A DNA stretch of 21,592 bases, taken from Chloroflexota bacterium. Lineage in GTDB: Bacteria > Chloroflexota > Anaerolineae > Promineifilales > Promineifilaceae. The notes below the pieces were generated by a model. It searched no databases and had not been told where the DNA came from. It saw only the letters and a list, made by a program, of their open reading frames with translations. Positions 7,296 through 15,465 of this stretch are shown here, piece after piece (position 1 is the first letter of the stretch; each line of letters starts with the position of its first letter). Made by a program: the position numbers and the translations under genes. Where the stretch lies: NCBI GenBank assembly GCA_024223125.1, contig JAAEOP010000947.1, forward strand, positions 1 to 21,592, written 5' to 3'.

Positions 7296-7784
7296 CTATT
7301 CATACAAACTTTCAAACCGTTGATAATGATAATGGGTAATGGCTACTGCTAACCCATCGGCCGCGTCGTCGGGGCGAGGAGTTTCTTCCAGATTAAGCAG
7401 ATTGCGAACCATGAGCTGCACCTGGTTTTTGTCGGCTTTGCCGTAGCCGGTGACGGCATCTTTAATTTTAGGCGGCGAATATTCACCGATGGGAATATTC
7501 GCATTGGCAAGGGTTAAAATGAGAACGCCCCGCGCCTGCCCAACCGTGATAGCAGTGGTGACATTGCGGCCGAAAAACACCTCTTCAATACCGGCCGTGT
7601 CTGGTTGGTATTCTTGCAGCAGTTGCTTCAATTCTTGTTGGATGGTTTGCAGGCGTTGGGGCATTTCTTGTTTGGGAGAAGTGGTGATGGTTCCGTAGGT
7701 AACGGCCGTAAGCTGCCCTTCATCCTCATCTATAATTCCATAGCCTGTCGTCGCCGTACCGGGGTCAAGTCCTAAAATTCGCAT
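7296..7784 (-). CDS. ruvC: Holliday junction endonuclease RuvC
   Basis: A 162-residue protein, standard length for RuvC. It has the RNase H-like fold with the four expected acidic catalytic residues: Asp7 (GLDPG), Glu67 (GIEEVFFGRN), Asp140 and Asp143 (PDDAADGLAVA). RuvC dimers cut four-way junctions symmetrically after branch migration by RuvAB. The start lies 5 bases after the yebC stop, so the two are almost certainly cotranscribed and possibly translationally coupled. The order yebC-ruvC-ruvA is widespread in bacteria. Confidence 0.97.
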   Translation of the reverse strand: MRILGLDPGTATTGYGIIDEDEGQLTAVTYGTITTSPKQEMPQRLQTIQQELKQLLQEYQPDTAGIEEVFFGRNVTTAITVGQARGVLILTLANANIPIGEYSPPKIKDAVTGYGKADKNQVQLMVRNLLNLEETPRPDDAADGLAVAITHYHYQRFESLYE

Positions 7785-7789
7785 GAAAC

Positions 7790-8539
7790 TCAGACAGCTT
7801 CCAGGGCTTCCAAAGCGTCGTCCTTGACATCGAGCGTGGAGTAAACATTTTGCACATCGTCAACATCTTCCACGGCGTCAATAAACTTCAAAACCTGAAC
7901 TGCTTCATTGGTACTTAATTCTAAAGTGTTGTCGGGATCATAAATCACGGTTGCTTCTACTAGATTGTAACCGGCATCTTTTAAGTGATCCCGCACACTC
8001 TGGAATTGATTTAATTCCACGAAGATTTCAGCCACGTCATCATTGAACTGAATATCGTCGGCGCCCGCTTCGGCCGCTTCCAGAAATAGATCGTCTTCAT
8101 CAAAAGCGCCATCAATGACGACATATCCTTTGCGGGTAAACTGCCAGGAAACGGCGCCTGCTTCGGCCATGTTCCCGCCGTTTTTAGAGACATAATGCCG
8201 TACATCAGCAATAGCCCGGTTGCGATTGTCGGTGACAACTTCAATGAGAATACCAACCGCTTTTGGCCCATACGCTTCATACACATTTGTTTCTAGCTGT
8301 CCGCCTTCCAATTCGCCCGTGCCCCGTTTGATGGAGCGTTCGATATTATCTTTGGGCATGTTGGCCGCTTTGGCTTTTTCAATGGCTAGAGCCAGCGCAT
8401 TGTTAAATTCTGGATCGCCGCCCCCTTCACGGGCAGCAATGGTGAGGTCTTTTGCCAGCCGGGTAAATATTTTGGCCCGTTTTTTATCGGTGGCCGCTTT
8501 TTTGTGTTTAATGGTTGACCATTTTGAATGACCAGACAT
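7790..8539 (-). CDS. yebC: YebC/PmpR-family protein
   Basis: A 249-residue protein with the unmistakable start MSGHSKWSTIKHKKAATDKKRAKIF. The frame is open further upstream (to 8671), but the ATG at 8539 has AGGGAGA 7 bases before it and matches the family start, so I chose it. It contains the usual three domains, including NMPKDNIERSIKRG and the acidic end (EDVDDVQNVY). YebC proteins were long listed as transcription regulators; more recent work, as I recall it, ties them to translation of difficult proline stretches. It is the first gene of the yebC-ruvC-ruvA operon, with a promoter at 8603-8631. Confidence 0.96.
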   Translation of the reverse strand: MSGHSKWSTIKHKKAATDKKRAKIFTRLAKDLTIAAREGGGDPEFNNALALAIEKAKAANMPKDNIERSIKRGTGELEGGQLETNVYEAYGPKAVGILIEVVTDNRNRAIADVRHYVSKNGGNMAEAGAVSWQFTRKGYVVIDGAFDEDDLFLEAAEAGADDIQFNDDVAEIFVELNQFQSVRDHLKDAGYNLVEATVIYDPDNTLELSTNEAVQVLKFIDAVEDVDDVQNVYSTLDVKDDALEALEAV

Positions 8540-8602
8540 TGTTTTCTCCCTATTCCATGAGCAGTTGGACTGCCCATTTGTAAGATTATTTTTGGAAGAA
8601 AA

Positions 8603-8631
8603 ATTATACCACACATCGCTTTTACGAATAA
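8603..8631 (-). promoter_or_regulatory. Promoter of the yebC-ruvC-ruvA operon
   Basis: On the minus strand TATAAT (complement of 8603-8608) is preceded by TGG, giving an extended -10. A TTATTC/TTTATT sequence lies 17-18 bases upstream as a weak -35. The yebC ATG lies about 64 bases downstream. Confidence 0.6.
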
Positions 8632-8684
8632 ATTGAACCATATCGCTGAAATCGAAATTGTGGATTAGCATTAAGGGAAGGCAA

Positions 8685-8990
8685 ATGATGAAAGAAACAC
8701 GAATTCCTCCAGTTCATCCAGGCGAAGTTTTGCTTGAAGATTTTCTTAAACCGTTAGGTATCAGTCACTGTCGGTTGACAAAAGAGATGAAAGTGTACCC
8801 GCGCAAAATCAATGAAATTGTGCATGGGAAACGGGCCATTACAGCCGATACAGCCTTACGTTTAAGTCGTTATTTTGGAACATCCGCAGAGTTGTGGATG
8901 AATTTACAAGCACTTTATGATTTGGAGAAGACCCGCGATGAAATAGAGGAGCAATTGGAAAGAGATGTTGTGCCTATGGTTTATGCTTGA
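8685..8990 (+). CDS. HigA-like antitoxin (XRE helix-turn-helix)
   Basis: About 101 residues starting MMKETRIPPVHPGEVLLEDFLKPLGIS, the classical HigA/VapI start. A helix-turn-helix follows (SHCRLTKEMKVYPRKINEIVHGKRAITADTALRLSRYFGTSAELW). An AAGGGAAGG purine tract ends 3 bases before the ATG at 8685; the next ATG at 8688 is an equally good start, and the open TTG at 8658 is not needed. HigA normally follows a higB toxin gene; none lies upstream, where yebC is divergent. It is therefore an orphan antitoxin or a stand-alone regulator. Its 3' end overlaps the convergent glycosyltransferase gene by 10 bases. Confidence 0.88.
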   Translation: MMKETRIPPVHPGEVLLEDFLKPLGISHCRLTKEMKVYPRKINEIVHGKRAITADTALRLSRYFGTSAELWMNLQALYDLEKTRDEIEEQLERDVVPMVYA

Positions 8991-9997
8991 AATGGTTCAA
9001 TCTGGCTTTGCAAACGGCACAGTTTTTTGAAGGTGTGCAGGGTGGGATAATCTTTCATCATACGGCCGTACATTTCATACCAATGTTGGAAATCTGCCCG
9101 ACGACCGTACCGTTCCATACTGCCCTGCTTGCGAAACTGCCACGGTTTGAAGCCGGTGTAATGAATGCCAAACAAGACGGATAGATCGGGGTAGCCATTT
9201 AAGCTGTGAAAACGCAAATCCACATTTGTCCATTGGCCCGACCAGCGCAGGGTTAGATATTGCATTTCTGGCCATGTGAATTGTTGCCCGACTAGCTGTT
9301 GAATTTGCGGCCGTTCTAAATCTTGCCGGATGGCAGCATACTCCGCCAGCGATGGTTCCAAAATCAACAGTGAACTAATGATCCCCATATTGCTGGGATC
9401 GTCTGCTACCCGGTCGGTTATCTCTTTGGGGATGGGACGGCCGTGCGGACAGTTGGCGTAAATCTGATGCCAGTTCCAGGTTCCGTCCTGGTACACGCTG
9501 TCGGGAATAATGAAATTGCCATCTGCACCCCATTCCATGACATGTGTTTTGTGTTCATTGATGGAGCCGGCGGGGGCGGGCAAGGTGAACAGATGATCGT
9601 AATGTTTTTGGGGCAGGAGGTCGGCGTCCAGGAGGATGATTTTGTCGTAATGGCGGCCCAAATCACCATCAGCCCCCAGGCGTAAAACGTGCAATTTGGT
9701 GAATACGAGGGGGAGATACGGCCGTTTACCAGCTAACTTATGGGGCACAACAATCGGTTCTACTTCCAACACCACATCATACAAAAGCCGCAGCGCTTTA
9801 CGTGCAGAGCAGGTAATTTCCGGCGTTACCAGACAGATGAGGTCGGCCTTTGTGTTCTGGCGGCGCAGACCATAAGCCAGCAGTAGAACGGCGGGTAGAT
9901 AGCTGTCATTGAGGGTGAAGAGGGTGGCGTAGGCGAAGCGGGCACGGCCGTTGCCCCGTTCCATATTTTGTGGCTTGGGAAAATTTGTCTTCGTCAT
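8981..9997 (-). CDS. GT8/glycogenin-like glycosyltransferase
   Basis: A 338-residue cytoplasmic protein. The N-terminus FAYATLFTLNDSYLPAVLLLAYGL and the DxD motif at Asp124-Ala-Asp126 (IILLDADLLPQ) mark a GT-A fold of family GT8. The C-terminal HYTGFKPW at about 279-286 matches the HxxGxxKPW signature that closes on the sugar nucleotide. Family members move glucose, galactose or similar sugars from UDP/ADP-sugars to protein, lipid A core or oligosaccharide acceptors; the acceptor here is unknown. The ATG overlaps the stop of the upstream PD-(D/E)XK-like gene (ATGA), and no ribosome site is visible. Translation therefore probably depends on coupling to that gene, which links it to the DNA-modification operon. 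Confidence 0.88.
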   Translation of the reverse strand: MTKTNFPKPQNMERGNGRARFAYATLFTLNDSYLPAVLLLAYGLRRQNTKADLICLVTPEITCSARKALRLLYDVVLEVEPIVVPHKLAGKRPYLPLVFTKLHVLRLGADGDLGRHYDKIILLDADLLPQKHYDHLFTLPAPAGSINEHKTHVMEWGADGNFIIPDSVYQDGTWNWHQIYANCPHGRPIPKEITDRVADDPSNMGIISSLLILEPSLAEYAAIRQDLERPQIQQLVGQQFTWPEMQYLTLRWSGQWTNVDLRFHSLNGYPDLSVLFGIHYTGFKPWQFRKQGSMERYGRRADFQHWYEMYGRMMKDYPTLHTFKKLCRLQSQIEPFQA

Positions 9998-10716
9998 GGC
10001 CGCATTTCGACAAAGTCAAATGTGAGGAATAAATGGTGTAAACGAATGGAATTATTATTGATCCTCACATGCTGAGATTGATAGCTGTTTGGGAAGTTTT
10101 CTACTGAGGAAACTGGAAGTAAATGATTTGATGCGTCTAGGGTTGGGTTTTTACGAATATTACCCATGCTTTGGTTTATATCAGTGACAATGTTGGCCAC
10201 ATTGCCAGCCAACACATAAGCTAAAACACCAGCATCAACGACATCTGCTGCATATTCACGACGGATAAAGCGATAAATAGCTTCGTTTACATACTCTGAA
10301 TTCAGCCCGCTATAATCAGCATTTACTCGTTTATCACCGACCCGCTTGGCTTCCCATACAAAATGAACGGTGTGATACTCCCTTTCCCAAATATCATGGA
10401 GTAGCAAATCAATTTCTTTTGCTTCTATGGTTGCTTGCTTGCCGGTAAGCATTTGCTTTGTATGTGTTTTTGTACGAACCCAAATGCGGATTGGCAGTTC
10501 ACGGTCAAATGTTAATGGATGCAAATAATTATGGGCAAGGTTTAAGGTAAAGGCGTTTTCTTCCCAGTCCCGCATTGCTAAACCATCGTGATACATTAAC
10601 TGATACGCTTGGATAGTTAATTCAATAACCTGTTGCACAAAATCTTCCCAGGTTAATTTAGTGAACTGTTGAAAGTCACCGGCGCTAGGTATGGCAGACT
10701 GGTGTAATTGGCTCAA
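9994..10716 (-). CDS. PD-(D/E)XK-like putative nuclease next to a DNA methylase
   Basis: A 240-residue protein. It starts with TTG at 10716, supported by AGGGGGGAAG just upstream, 12 bases after the methylase stop. I do not recognise a named family. It shows a plausible PD-(D/E)XK core: early Glu53/Glu54 (WEEN), Asp103 in EIDLLLHD, then Glu122-Ala-Lys124 in VHFVWEAKRV, with strand-like hydrophobics around each. This spacing fits restriction-type nucleases. The C-terminal half is mostly helical with no motif I can name. Position directly after an N6-adenine methylase suggests it is the cutting or target-sensing partner. Its stop overlaps the glycosyltransferase start. Assignment to the nuclease fold is inferred from motif spacing. 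Confidence 0.6.
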   Translation of the reverse strand: MSQLHQSAIPSAGDFQQFTKLTWEDFVQQVIELTIQAYQLMYHDGLAMRDWEENAFTLNLAHNYLHPLTFDRELPIRIWVRTKTHTKQMLTGKQATIEAKEIDLLLHDIWEREYHTVHFVWEAKRVGDKRVNADYSGLNSEYVNEAIYRFIRREYAADVVDAGVLAYVLAGNVANIVTDINQSMGNIRKNPTLDASNHLLPVSSVENFPNSYQSQHVRINNNSIRLHHLFLTFDFVEMRP

Positions 10717-10728
10717 GACTTCCCCCCT

Positions 10729-13722
10729 CTAAAATAATGAAACCTCAGCCAAAAATGCGTCGGCATCGGCACGGGCTTGCGACTGGGTCCAAAAACGTTG
10801 TTCACTAGGCCGCACCAACGACATTTGCTCGCCATCATAGACACGGACATGCTGCCGCATGTACATTGAAGGCGCTTTTTGTTCTAATAAGAGCTTATCC
10901 AATTCGTACAGTTTGGCGTGCATCGCATCTGATTGGGTGACAACTTGCGTTGGCTGCGCTTCATCTAAGTCAACCAAATCAAAACTTACGACTGTCAAAG
11001 GTGCGCGATTTTTATAAACAATAGCATTCAACGTTTTATTTTTAAGGTGAAACAGAGATGTGGCTGTACGTGAAAACACATCTGCATAGGCTGTCAACAT
11101 AGGCACATCAGGATTTCTAACCGCTCTTATGCCGTTAGGTTTTCGTGTTTTCTTTTTTGCCCACTCAAAAAATGCCATCCCGTAATTCAACATATCATCT
11201 ACCAACTGTTGTTCAACAGGATGAAGTCTATACAATTCGTATACTAATTTATTGATGATTGTTTCATACTCTTGCTGACGATGATTATCCTGCAATAAAA
11301 ACAGATCATCCTCATTTGATGATGTCTTCATCTGTTCAAGATAGTGTAAAATTTCTTGAAGCCGCTCATCATCCTCATGTGGAATCAGAAAAGGCATATC
11401 TTTATACTCTTTATGGAGCGGATTACGTCGTTCCACAGCCCAGCGTGTTGATGTCAAAAATTGATAGTATTTAGTAAGCGGTGAATTAATCAGACAAACC
11501 AGCCATTTAAGAATCGGTTCCTGGCCCTTTTTCCCGTTTATTCCAGAGAAACTAGCTAAATACGAGATATCCGTATCAACAAAAGCCGCCTGACAATTTG
11601 ATTGATGAATAAGAACGAGAGGGCCTTTGTACCTTTCCTTTTCCCCAACTAAGTAAAGGAATCTCTCTTTTGTTGGGCTAAGATTGTCGGTAGAAACAAA
11701 ATATGGCTCAAATTGAGTAGTAGGTAAAAAAGGCACGTCTTTCAAGTGGTCAGGAGTTGGTTTTCTTTTTTGATTTCTGCTTTCGTCCTTACTTTTTCCA
11801 ACTTGGAATCCTTCTCTTGGCTCAGACCAATTTAATAACTGTGACTGTTCCGATAAGGTAGTGATGTCATTTAACCGCTCAATCAAAGCGGCATCGCGGG
11901 GAGTACCCCATTGAGCGATTTTCCAGAGGTGGGGGAAATCAAGGAGGTGTTGGTGGTCTAAAAATTTGATGTCGGTAGTGTCTAGCACAATTGCTTTGAG
12001 ATGTTGCGATAATGGAGATGGTTTGGGAACGCCATAAACGAGTTTTTGGGTAAAATCGGGTTCGTTCGGGGTATAGAAAACGGCCGCTGCCGGACTAATC
12101 GCTTTCGGAAACAACTCATAAACAATCGCTGCAAAATTAACAACAGCCCGCACATGGTAAGTGCGGAAGAATTGGTCACGGAATGTTTTATGGGTATCAC
12201 TGGTGACTAAAATTGTGCTTTTAACCGGCGATAAAAGGGCAATTTCGCCTGTTTCGCTGCAAAATCCAGGTACACGCAGCATAAAGGCAGGTGCGGCTTG
12301 TTTGCCGCCCACCGTATAATTATGCTCTTTAAGCCATTGTTGAGCAGGGGATGTCAATGTACCTTTCCCCCACGGCATATTACCCACGATACGATCAAAG
12401 CGGCGTTGGGCAAATTGAGCGTCAATCTCTGCGGTAAAAAAATCAGCGCCCAATAAATTTTGCGACTGTAAAGGGGGAAAGCGGAAAGAATCCTCCCGCA
12501 CCTGCTCATTCGTCAAATGGTTGAGGATTTCCAGGTAAAGACTAAATGCAGCAATGCGTACTGCTTCTTCGTTTTTGTCAACGCCATAAATATTTTGGCG
12601 CAGAATTTGGATAAGAGCCGTGGCATTTAGCTGCCCATTTTGTCGCGCCCATGCCTGAATTAAACGACGGTATGCGCCGACCAAAAAGATGCCGGAGCCA
12701 CAGGCAGGGTCTAATACGGCCATATCAGGCTGAATAACCTCATCTCCCATTGTCTCTTCCAGCATAAAATCTACAAGGGGCAGGGGGGTGTAATAAGCGC
12801 TGGCGGAGCGCTGTTCGCTTTCGCCAATGAAAGCGTCGTAAATGTGGCTGATCAATTCGATGGGAATGTATTCAAAGTTGTACGGCCAAAAACTTAGCTG
12901 TCCTGTTTTCAGGTCAGTTTGATTTAGAAAGTCCAGCAAAATTTTGAGATGGTGATCTTCGACATCTTTTTCTGCATCTTCCACGGGAAATAAATCGCCA
13001 TTGAAGCGGTTGCTTAATTGCTCATATAGCACGTATGTAGTGGAACGGCCGTTACCCAACGCCTCACGATAACTATTTGCCTCCCCTTGCGTCATTTGTT
13101 GTATCCATTCCATATCCAAAATGCCGCGATCTTCAAGGTAGCAAATGAAAATGGAGCGACCTAGCAGTGTATACGCCAAATGGTTTGTCAACCCGTTGTT
13201 TGTTAAAAACTGACGCACCTGTTTCATACTGGCGACCAATTTACGATCGGCCCGTGCTTGATAATCTATTTTACGGGCTTCTGACGAATCCCAAAAAGCG
13301 CCCGTCTCTAAATAAATTCGGTGGTAGTAGGCATCAATCAGTTCTTGTCTGATTTTTTGCTGAGCGGATAAGTGATCAGCTAATTCTGTTAAATGCTGTA
13401 ATAGTTTGGGTTCTTTATCAGGGCCAGGAGGAGCATCGTAGCCGCTGTAAACACGAATTTCATGAGGCAAGGTCACAAAAAGCAGCGGCGCTTTGCTTTG
13501 GCTCCACACATTTTTGTGCAGTTGTCTGATTTCATCTAAATCTAGTTCGCTAAAACGGCTGAAATAGGCAAGGGGCTGATGTTCGAGGAATAATGCGGCC
13601 TGGATATGAGGAATAGGACGGCCGTTCGGCCAGGGAATAGCTTCAGCTTCTGTAAGAAGTCCTGGTGTTCCAGCATAGCCAAGTTCTTCAAATAATAATT
13701 GCTCTAATTTGCTGGCTACCAC
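10729..13722 (-). CDS. Large N6-adenine DNA methyltransferase (Eco57I/type IIG-like)
   Basis: The frame opens at a TTG at 13752, but AAAGGAGG ends 6 bases before an in-frame GTG at 13722, which I take as the start (997 residues). The N-terminal ~300 residues are helical with a typical IFICYLEDRGIL segment. The methylase core has SAYYTP, SAM-binding motif I DPACGSGIF (about 338-346) and a catalytic motif IV that reads NMPW at about 448-451 instead of NPPY/W. The C-terminal half resembles the target recognition part of type IIG enzymes (PLVLIHQ, NSPLTKYYQF). The N-terminal nuclease-like region shows no clear ExK, so cutting may depend on the next gene. Codon use is more A/T-rich than in the neighbours and ACGGCCGT is rare here, which hints at transfer. 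Confidence 0.88.
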   Translation of the reverse strand: MVASKLEQLLFEELGYAGTPGLLTEAEAIPWPNGRPIPHIQAALFLEHQPLAYFSRFSELDLDEIRQLHKNVWSQSKAPLLFVTLPHEIRVYSGYDAPPGPDKEPKLLQHLTELADHLSAQQKIRQELIDAYYHRIYLETGAFWDSSEARKIDYQARADRKLVASMKQVRQFLTNNGLTNHLAYTLLGRSIFICYLEDRGILDMEWIQQMTQGEANSYREALGNGRSTTYVLYEQLSNRFNGDLFPVEDAEKDVEDHHLKILLDFLNQTDLKTGQLSFWPYNFEYIPIELISHIYDAFIGESEQRSASAYYTPLPLVDFMLEETMGDEVIQPDMAVLDPACGSGIFLVGAYRRLIQAWARQNGQLNATALIQILRQNIYGVDKNEEAVRIAAFSLYLEILNHLTNEQVREDSFRFPPLQSQNLLGADFFTAEIDAQFAQRRFDRIVGNMPWGKGTLTSPAQQWLKEHNYTVGGKQAAPAFMLRVPGFCSETGEIALLSPVKSTILVTSDTHKTFRDQFFRTYHVRAVVNFAAIVYELFPKAISPAAAVFYTPNEPDFTQKLVYGVPKPSPLSQHLKAIVLDTTDIKFLDHQHLLDFPHLWKIAQWGTPRDAALIERLNDITTLSEQSQLLNWSEPREGFQVGKSKDESRNQKRKPTPDHLKDVPFLPTTQFEPYFVSTDNLSPTKERFLYLVGEKERYKGPLVLIHQSNCQAAFVDTDISYLASFSGINGKKGQEPILKWLVCLINSPLTKYYQFLTSTRWAVERRNPLHKEYKDMPFLIPHEDDERLQEILHYLEQMKTSSNEDDLFLLQDNHRQQEYETIINKLVYELYRLHPVEQQLVDDMLNYGMAFFEWAKKKTRKPNGIRAVRNPDVPMLTAYADVFSRTATSLFHLKNKTLNAIVYKNRAPLTVVSFDLVDLDEAQPTQVVTQSDAMHAKLYELDKLLLEQKAPSMYMRQHVRVYDGEQMSLVRPSEQRFWTQSQARADADAFLAEVSLF

Positions 13723-13784
13723 CTGTTTCCTCCTTTTGGGGAAGTCTGACAATTACACAACTACTTCACATAAGATCATCATTG

Positions 13785-13813
13785 AGTATAGCACTTTTGT
13801 TCGTGTCTGGCAA
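13785..13813 (-). promoter_or_regulatory. Promoter of the methylase-nuclease-glycosyltransferase operon
   Basis: On the minus strand TTGCCA (complement of 13808-13813) and TATACT (complement of 13785-13790) are separated by exactly 17 bases. Transcription would begin near 13778 and give a leader of about 55 bases to the GTG at 13722. The -35 nearly touches the end of the upstream GH1 gene, so the operon has its own promoter. Confidence 0.65.
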
Positions 13814-13815
13814 GT

Positions 13816-15168
13816 CTAATCAACCAGATAAGTGTCCTTTTTGAGCGTTTCACCCAGAAACATTGTTGCCAGCAGTTCCGGCGCATAGCGGGCAGCCATA
13901 TCGCTACTGATACGGCCGCTGTGGCAGATTTCGCCGTAAAGTTGTCCACTGCGGCGCAGGCGGCGTTCTTGGGTTTCTGGGTCTAGTTCAATCAGACCAA
14001 AGCGCTGCGTCCAGCCGCGATCCCATTCAAAGTTGTCTACCAGACTCCAATGATAGTAACCCATTACCGGCCAACAAAAGTTGATGGCTTTCCAGATTTG
14101 GTGGAGATGGGTGAGGATGAATGATGGCCGTAATTTATCGGCCGCGTCTGGTAGCCCATTTTCTGTAATGTAAATCGGTTTGTTGTATTTGAGAACCTGC
14201 TTGATGACCTGGAACAAACCCTGCGGATATATCTCTCCATAATTGCCATCACTGACGACAGCATCCGGTCCCCAATCCAAATCATAGAAACCGCCGCGGG
14301 GTGGGAACTTGGTATAGTAGCGCGTGTAATAATTCACGCCTACAAAATCGAAAGCGCCGGCCAGGTGGGGGATTTTGGTTGAGCCGATGAGGGAACGCAT
14401 ACGGCCGTTTACCATCGTCTCCATCCATAAATCATTGAAAAGTGAGGAGACAAAATTTGCCCACCATTTGCTAGGAAAGCGGGAACCGGGTCTGGCCTGG
14501 AAGACGGGGAAATTCTTAGCCACACCTACTTCTGCCTGGGGATATATTTCTTTAATAGTGTGGTAGGCTGTAGCGTGGCACATCAGCATATGTTTCACAG
14601 CTTCCATTCCGGCCCATAAGCCGCTTTTTTGCGGCACGGGGAATGTCCCGATCAGATAGCGCATAAAGACATAGACCATTGGCTCGTTAATGGTGATCCA
14701 TTTGGGAATGAGATCGCCCAGAGTGTTGACCACTTTGGCTGTGTAACGTTGAAAATATTCCACCACAATTTGGCTGCTAAAGTCTCCTTTTTCTGTCAGC
14801 CATAACGGGTTGCTGAAATGGTGCAGTGTGACCATTGGCTCAATGCCTCGATTGTGCATTGCCTGCAAAATTTCCCGGTAGCGATCCAGGGCGTCATTGT
14901 CAAAAGCGCTGGGTTGGGGTTCGATACGGCTCCATTCTAAGGAGAGGCGATGGGCATTTGTCCCCATTTCCATAGCTGTGTTTAGATCAGTTTCGGCATC
15001 TGTCCACCAGTTGCTGGCTGGACCGGATTTGTGGTTATGGAGGATACGGCCGTCTGTCTGCTCCCAGGTCCACCAATCACTATTTGTATTATGGCCTTCA
15101 ACTTGATAAGCGGCCGTGGCTGTTCCCCAACGAAAATCAGCCGGAAAAATCATCTGTGCCTGTGCCAT
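13816..15168 (-). CDS. Glycoside hydrolase family 1 beta-glycosidase
   Basis: A 450-residue protein, usual GH1 length, with no signal peptide, so it is cytoplasmic. The start MAQAQMIFPADFRWGTATAAYQVEG is classical, and AAGGAG lies 6 bases before the ATG. The acid/base is Glu162 in WITINEP and the nucleophile is Glu336 in YITENG. Substrate-site residues include LHHFSNP (about 115-121) and the NFEWDRGW loop (379-386). GH1 enzymes cut beta-glucosides, beta-galactosides or related sugars with retention; the exact sugar cannot be told from sequence. No transporter or regulator sits beside it. The array of heptamers lies upstream of its start. Confidence 0.95.
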   Translation of the reverse strand: MAQAQMIFPADFRWGTATAAYQVEGHNTNSDWWTWEQTDGRILHNHKSGPASNWWTDAETDLNTAMEMGTNAHRLSLEWSRIEPQPSAFDNDALDRYREILQAMHNRGIEPMVTLHHFSNPLWLTEKGDFSSQIVVEYFQRYTAKVVNTLGDLIPKWITINEPMVYVFMRYLIGTFPVPQKSGLWAGMEAVKHMLMCHATAYHTIKEIYPQAEVGVAKNFPVFQARPGSRFPSKWWANFVSSLFNDLWMETMVNGRMRSLIGSTKIPHLAGAFDFVGVNYYTRYYTKFPPRGGFYDLDWGPDAVVSDGNYGEIYPQGLFQVIKQVLKYNKPIYITENGLPDAADKLRPSFILTHLHQIWKAINFCWPVMGYYHWSLVDNFEWDRGWTQRFGLIELDPETQERRLRRSGQLYGEICHSGRISSDMAARYAPELLATMFLGETLKKDTYLVD

Positions 15169-15220
15169 CGTGTACTCCTTCTTCTACTACCCACACACCA
15201 ATAACCGCTATACCGCTAAC

Positions 15221-15304
15221 GAATCACGAATCACGAATCACGAATCACGGATTACGGATTACGGATTACGGATTACGGATTACGGATTACGGATTACGGA
15301 TTAC
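15221..15304 (+). repeat. Tandem heptamer array, 4 x GAATCAC + 8 x GGATTAC
   Basis: Twelve perfect heptamers lie head to tail: four GAATCAC then eight GGATTAC, 84 bases. The two units differ at two positions, and the switch is clean. The array lies between the divergent GH1 gene and the V4R gene. Single and partial copies of the same unit recur inside the coding region near 18795-18830. Confidence 0.95.
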
Positions 15305-15321
15305 GAGCTTAACACGCTGTT

Positions 15322-15349
15322 TTGCCCCTGCCAAATAGCTTGTTATACT
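15322..15349 (+). promoter_or_regulatory. Possible promoter of the V4R gene
   Basis: TTGCCC at 15322-15327 and TATACT at 15344-15349 are 16 bases apart, with the GTG start at 15466 about 115 bases downstream. Plausible but not strong. Confidence 0.4.
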
Positions 15350-15465
15350 TATACTCACCTTGTCATTGGGTGGCAATAAGTGAATAACTTCATAAGAAAT
15401 TAATCAATGATGACCGTTTCACTCTCAATTCAAACTAAGTTGCAAGGTAGCGTCGGAGGCTTTTT

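Noticed and set aside
13723..13752. TTG at 13752 as start of the methylase
   Set aside because: The upstream region lacks a good ribosome site, whereas AAAGGAGG lies 6 bases before the in-frame GTG at 13722.
15221..15304. CRISPR array
   Set aside because: Units are 7 bases with no spacers and no cas genes nearby; it is a simple tandem repeat.
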